Position numbers and translations under genes: made by a program
Origin: Chromera velia
Lineage: Eukaryota > Sar > Chromeraceae
Direction of reading: 5' to 3'
Assembly: GCA_018398765.1 (NCBI GenBank)
Contig: JAHBMJ010003051.1
Location: forward strand, 40,911-94,280
Length of the DNA: 53,370 bases
The notes under the pieces: generated by a model
The model's input: only the letters and a program-made list of their open reading frames with translations
Database searches by the model: none
What the model was told of the DNA's origin: nothing
Shown: piece by piece, positions 48,404 through 53,370 of the stretch
Layout: each line of letters opens with the position of its first letter
Numbering within the stretch: the stretch's first letter is position 1

Positions 48404-49437
48404 TCAAGATAACGCAGCTCCGTCGACCTGCAACCACACACGCAGTCAAGACAATTACTAGATCTTCAGCCAATTAACCAACGACTCAACAAAAGACAGA
48501 CAGACAGACAGACAACGCTCGCGCTGTGCTGGGAACCGAGACCGAAGCGAGGACACAGACAGACACACACGAATAAAAAAAAATGTTTGAAATGCATAGA
48601 TAAAATTGGGAAAGCAGCACAACCGACCTTGTGTTTCTTCTGTAGATAAAAACAGGGTAGTGGCATCAACGGGTTGTCAGCAGCCACTTGCTCCTCATTC
48701 TCCTTGTACCAGGCGAACAGTGCCTCGACCTTCTGGAATTGACCGGCCTCGCTGTTGGGGATCTCACGCTTGGCATAGGTGGCGATCTGTTTGGGAGTGG
48801 CGCGTTTCTTTGTCTTCTCGAGTATGGGGAGGTCTTCCTCAGCGCTGAGCTGCGTGTAGACCTTTAGCCCAGTCAGACCGTAGTATGGGGGGGTGGAGTC
48901 CTTGTGAACCAGCCCTTTGTCAACCACCCGTTTTATCACAACGAATGCATGGATGTCACAGGGAGTGAAAGTCCAGCGCTGCTTGCCATACACCGCCGCA
49001 ATGTGTGCAGTAAGCGCTTGCTGCCCCCCTTCAATCGTCTCGTCACACTGGTGGCACTGGTAACTGGTCAGCTTGCACTCCTGGCGCTCGATATGCTTAG
49101 TCACAGAGTCAGAGGTACCAGTAAACTCGCACCCCTCATCCATGTGAGGGCAGTGGAACTCGATATTGAGGTACTGCCGGCGCATGTCAGCGGACAGTTC
49201 CTTTACCCTCCGGAACGGCTTATGGCAGGTCGGACACTCAAGACATTTTTTCTTCCCCTTTGCTTTTGCGTTCTCGATAATCTCTTTTGTAAAAGAATGA
49301 CAGACTTTGTGGTCACTGCTACACAGCTTTACCGGATTTTTAGCAAGGCTTTGACAGACTGGACACTCAAACTCATCGTGGATCTTTTTGGACTCTACAG
49401 TCGGACGAAGGTCCGCAACGTTGACAGGGGCAGGCAT
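48404..49437 (-). CDS. RING-like/TRAF-type zinc-finger protein
   Basis: Two exons, 49437-48628 and 48427-48404, join in phase 0 to 277 residues ending VDGAALS. The frame is open 31 codons upstream of the ATG used; 49437 is chosen because MPAPVNVADL leads straight into the domain. Residues about 24-76 form a RING-like finger: CPVC, then LC-x3-H-x2-C and CPTC, but the Cys normally found two residues after that internal Cys is absent (CHSF), so it may be U-box-like or degenerate. TRAF-type zinc-finger spacing follows (FHCPHMDEGCEF, H-x4-C, CHQC). The rest (about 150-270) has no recognised domain. Ubiquitin-ligase or adaptor function is inference. It is head-to-head with the methyltransferase. 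Confidence 0.75.
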
Positions 49438-50329
49438 GCTGTTTGGAAGACAAAAGAGGTTTGTGTATTCAGAAACACCGAAAAGAGGTGCGGGGTCAGA
49501 GTAAACACAAAAGAAAAGTTTTTGACTCAAAGGAAGCTATAGACAGAAAGAGACGAGGAAGCTGTTTGGAGAAACGGTTGGTGGGTGAATCTTTTGGATC
49601 AATTTTAAATAAGGTCCCACAGGGCCCCCCCCCATCCGTAACATCCGTAACACGGGCCCCGGTATCCCCTCCCCCCTCTGCCCCCCCCCCCGCGTCCGTA
49701 ATGTCCGTAACGCTAAAGCATCACAGCTCTCTCTTGATGGAACGTATCCGTCTCCTCTGTTGTTGGCCCAGCTCTGTCTGTCTACTTCACTCTGTCATCT
49801 GCAAACGTGTTCCGATTGGGTTTCTTCAGTCCTTTTCGCTCTACAAATATGGCTTGCCGAGACAGTGAGTCAAGTGTTTATATTTTAGAACCTTCCAAAA
49901 GCGTTACGGACGCGTTGGAATCGGCTTGTCGGGATCCATGGTGACGCGGGATCTATGGTGACGGCCTGGGCCCGCGTGTTACGGACGTTACGGACGTTAC
50001 GGACGGGGGGGGGCCCTGGGGGACCTCATCTAAAATTTACCCCCACTCAATTGACGCACGCACACAATTGACGCAGTGCATGTCGACATGCTTGCAGCCG
50101 TCTCTTCAATGCCGTCTACATTACATTACCGTCTCCGTGTCTCTGTCAGAAGAAAGTCTTCAAGATTCTCTGATCAACAGTGACAATCCCCAGTGGCAGC
50201 ACAAAGACTCATCGTCACAAAGGGAATGTCAGTTTTGAAACCATCAGAATCCGAAACCTTTCACGGTTTTCGCTCTTAGCAACTTAGCAGCAATATTGAA
50301 TTCCAGTTGTCATCTGGCAGAACCCTTGA
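49438..50329. other. Divergent intergenic region
   Basis: About 890 bases between the RING-like gene and the methyltransferase gene. About half of it is the inverted-repeat element at 49602-50036; no gene is seen. Confidence 0.65.
49602..50036. mobile_element. Candidate MITE with 27-bp terminal inverted repeats
   Basis: The left end (49602-49628) and the reverse complement of the right end (50010-50036) agree at about 24 of 27 bases around AAGGTCCCACAGGGCCC. Just inside each end are TCCGTAAC repeats (left) and the complementary GTTACGGA repeats (right). No coding frame is inside. Its length of about 435 bp and structure fit a non-autonomous DNA element. Confidence 0.5.
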
Positions 50330-52656
50330 ATGACTTTCATCCTTTCTTTCCGGACTCTGCCTCGTCGGTTCCGCAACCACTTCGTCTTATCCTCCAGATC
50401 TATCTACTCTCCCTCAAGTGCCCTGTCTGTTTCGCCGCCTATGCCGTCTTCAACTTCCAACGCGGGTGAGCTTTTTGCCCACAAAGACTACAACGCGAAA
50501 GACTATGCAGCCTACAGACCGAGCTATCCGAAGGAACTGTACGAAGCCATACTCGCGTTCGAAGCAAACGGCAGGGAGGGGCGGGGCAAAATGGAGACCA
50601 TCTTGGACGTTGGGTGCGGTCCTGGTGGGTCCAGACGGCGGGACATTGAGATGAGACACGCATGCAGACTCAGTGAACCAGTGTACCAACGTGCAGTCTC
50701 TTTCCTTTCCGTCTCCAAAGTTTCCCCCTCATTTTCCTGTCCTCCTCTCCGATCTTTCTTGCAGCCGATGCTCCTCTTTCTTTTGTCTGGTGCAATCGCT
50801 TTTGTGTCTCAAAATAGCGGATTTCACAGGGAGAAGTACCGCTTGTGAGGTTTCCGAAAAATCATCAGACTGCTTCTCTTAATTCCATTTCTCTTTTTTC
50901 TTCTGACAGGCACTGCCACCTTCTGTCTGCGTGAGTACGGCACTCGCGTGATCGGACAAGACTTCAGTGAAGTCCAAATTGCGGCTGCCAACGAGAAGGC
51001 AAAGGAGATGGCGATGCAGGAGACGGCCGGGAAAGAAGGCGAGTCGTGCTCTGAGGTGTCGTTCTGTGTCGGGCCAGCTGAAGAGCTCCATATCGGGGAT
51101 CACACTTGCGATGTCGTCACAAGTAAGTGAGCAGACGAAGGCAAGAAGGGAAAAGGCGACACACATATCTCATCACCTCTCCTGCCTGCCTGCCTGCCTG
51201 CCTGCCCGCCTGCCTGTCTGCATCTTTGTCCGTATTGTCTCTGTCTGTCTGTCTGTCTGTCTGTCTGTATAGTCTGTCTACCTACGTGCAGTTTTCTTTC
51301 TTTTTTTCTTTTTTCTCTAGTTTTTTGTTGGTTTTTCTTGTCTTGAGTGGAAGCAGCAGAGGATTAGGTTGTCAAACCAGTGATCACGTGAAAGTCTGTC
51401 GGGACGTGGAGAGGCAAGGGGCGCTTAACTGTCACCTTTCGGGCCCCCTGCCCACGCTGTTTGATTATTGGTGCTGTTCTTTTGTCTTTGTTCTTTCTTT
51501 CTTTTTGTCTGTTGTGTTCATGAAGAAAAGGAGGGAGAAGAAGAAGAAACATATAGTCTGTCTGCCTGCCTGCCTGCCTGTCTGTCTGTCTGTCTGTCTT
51601 TTCGTTCATGGAAAAAATAAAAAGACCAGGAGAATTCATACAGTCTTTTTGTCTGTTGGACGATAAGAAACATACAGTCTGGTCTGCTGGTCCTCATACT
51701 TCACTTCTGGAAAGGGAATCTCTCCGTCGCGTTTCGTTGGCGATGGCTTGCTCAACCCCCCAGCACAGCCCCCTCCCTACACGTATGTGCCGTGCCGTGT
51801 CTCTTTCAATCGAAGCCAAACCAACGTACCACACCCCCACCCGCTTCTGTCCAATGGATAGATCCTGCGGTACAGCTTCCTTCCCTCTCCCGGTGCAGAC
51901 ACTCTTCCAATCAGTCGTGTGCGCATTTCTCTTCACTTGTTCGTTCGTTCGTGCCTGCATCCGTCCACTCGTTCATTTTTTCGTTTTTTGCCAAAGAAAC
52001 ACTACCCGCCCTCCCTCCCCCCCTCATGGGCGTACCTGCATCGATTCATTGTCATTGATTGCAGCTGCCCAGGCCCTCCATTGGTTCGATCACCCGAAGT
52101 TTTTTGCAGAGGTAAAGAGAGTGCTCAGAAAGGGAACAGGCACGCTTGCGGTTTGGACCTACTCGGCTCCGGTGTTTGAAAAATGTGAGAGCGCACAGGT
52201 GCGTTGGTCGGTTGGTCAGTCTGGCGGAAATGTGAGACAGCAGGGAGACTTAAATGAGATAGAACGCTACTGTATTCACAAGTGTCCAGCTCTTTCATTG
52301 TCTCATCATGCGAATCTGATCATGCGATCCGTGCCTCCCGACTCCGATCTGATCTTCCCTTTCGTCATTCACTCGTTCTTTTACGTATTGAATCATTTGT
52401 CCGTTCACTCATTCATGAATGTAATATCTATTTGGTCGCTTGGGTGTTCAGGTGCCCCTGATTGATTGCATGTTCCGAATAATTTGTCACGTAACTCTAG
52501 GCAGGGTTGCGTGCGTGACGAAATGAATGTTTGCAGTCATTCTTCAAAGAGAAATACGACGCTCTCCCATGGGACTGGAGGAGGTTGGATTACGTCGACA
52601 AAGGGTATGAGTCTATTCCGTTCCCTTTTGAGGAAGTGAAGAAGAAAGAGTTCAAG
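50330..52656 (+). CDS. SAM-dependent methyltransferase (type 11, TMT1/CRG1-like), 3' partial
   Basis: Exons 50330-50624, 50910-51122, 52065-52198 and 52537-52656 join in phase (G|GC, A|CT, then phase 0); the gene continues past the window. About 254 residues are visible. The SAM-binding motif I is LDVGCGPG, split by the first intron after GP; the acidic residue of motif II lies in VIGQDFSEVQ; the post-motif TAQALHWFDHPKFF and KRVLRKGTGTLAVW are typical of the yeast TMT1/CRG1 (trans-aconitate methyltransferase) group. The first 37 residues are basic and Ser-rich and could target an organelle; Met38 (MPSSTSNAGELF) is an alternative start. Substrate unknown. The gene diverges from the RING-like gene. 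Confidence 0.88.
51178..51275. repeat. (TGCC)n(TGTC)n microsatellite
   Basis: In the second methyltransferase intron; a second, similar TGCC/TGTC tract is at 51560-51600. Confidence 0.95.
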
Positions 52657-52702
52657 GTCGGTCGGTCGGTCGGTCGGGGTGTGCGCTCGCATGCATGCAG
52701 AT

Positions 52703-53370
<668 letters not shown>

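Overview
This window is nuclear DNA from an intron-rich protist. GT-AG introns of roughly 150-780 bases interrupt nearly every gene, intergenic stretches are AT-rich, and long microsatellites (GACA/CTGT, GT, CT) sit mostly in introns. There are no operons, Shine-Dalgarno sites or recognisable tRNA/rRNA genes. Roughly balanced GC in genes, TGCATGCA clusters in intergenic DNA and a polytopic membrane protein of the GCC2/GCC3 type seen in alveolates and other protists suggest a free-living alveolate alga such as a chromerid. That assignment is inference, not proof.

Layout. 88-9447 (+): 3' part of a polytopic membrane protein with at least 16 exons. 10785-11944 (-): MARCH-type RING-CH membrane E3 ligase, head-to-head with 12743-17906 (+), a complete 8-exon cysteine-form SelO protein AMPylase. 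17907-20247: AT-rich intergenic DNA with a candidate inverted-repeat element. 20248-23046 (+): intronless protein with two [Zn-repeat array + HNH nuclease] modules. 23047-24588: intergenic. 24589-35598 (-): eight exons joined in perfect phase into a very large (about 2909 aa) charged/coiled-coil and WD-like protein of unknown function, head-to-head with 36783-about 44145 (+), a UPF1-like SF1 helicase interrupted by an assembly gap (37729-38071). 44146-48403: AT-rich, no convincing gene. 48404-49437 (-): RING-like/TRAF zinc-finger protein, head-to-head with 50330-end (+), the 5' part of a SAM-dependent methyltransferase that runs out of the window inside a long (GT)n tract.

The genes look like ordinary unlinked eukaryotic housekeeping or regulatory genes; nothing suggests a joint pathway. 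The unusual material is the tandem HNH/zinc-repeat protein with a recently homogenised nuclease segment, two related small hairpin insertions that duplicate splice boundaries, several candidate non-autonomous inverted-repeat elements, and a strong preference for C at +3 of the 5' splice sites.

All gene models were made by hand: exons were joined where splice signals, phase and protein motifs agree. No database search was run, so family calls rest on recognised motifs.
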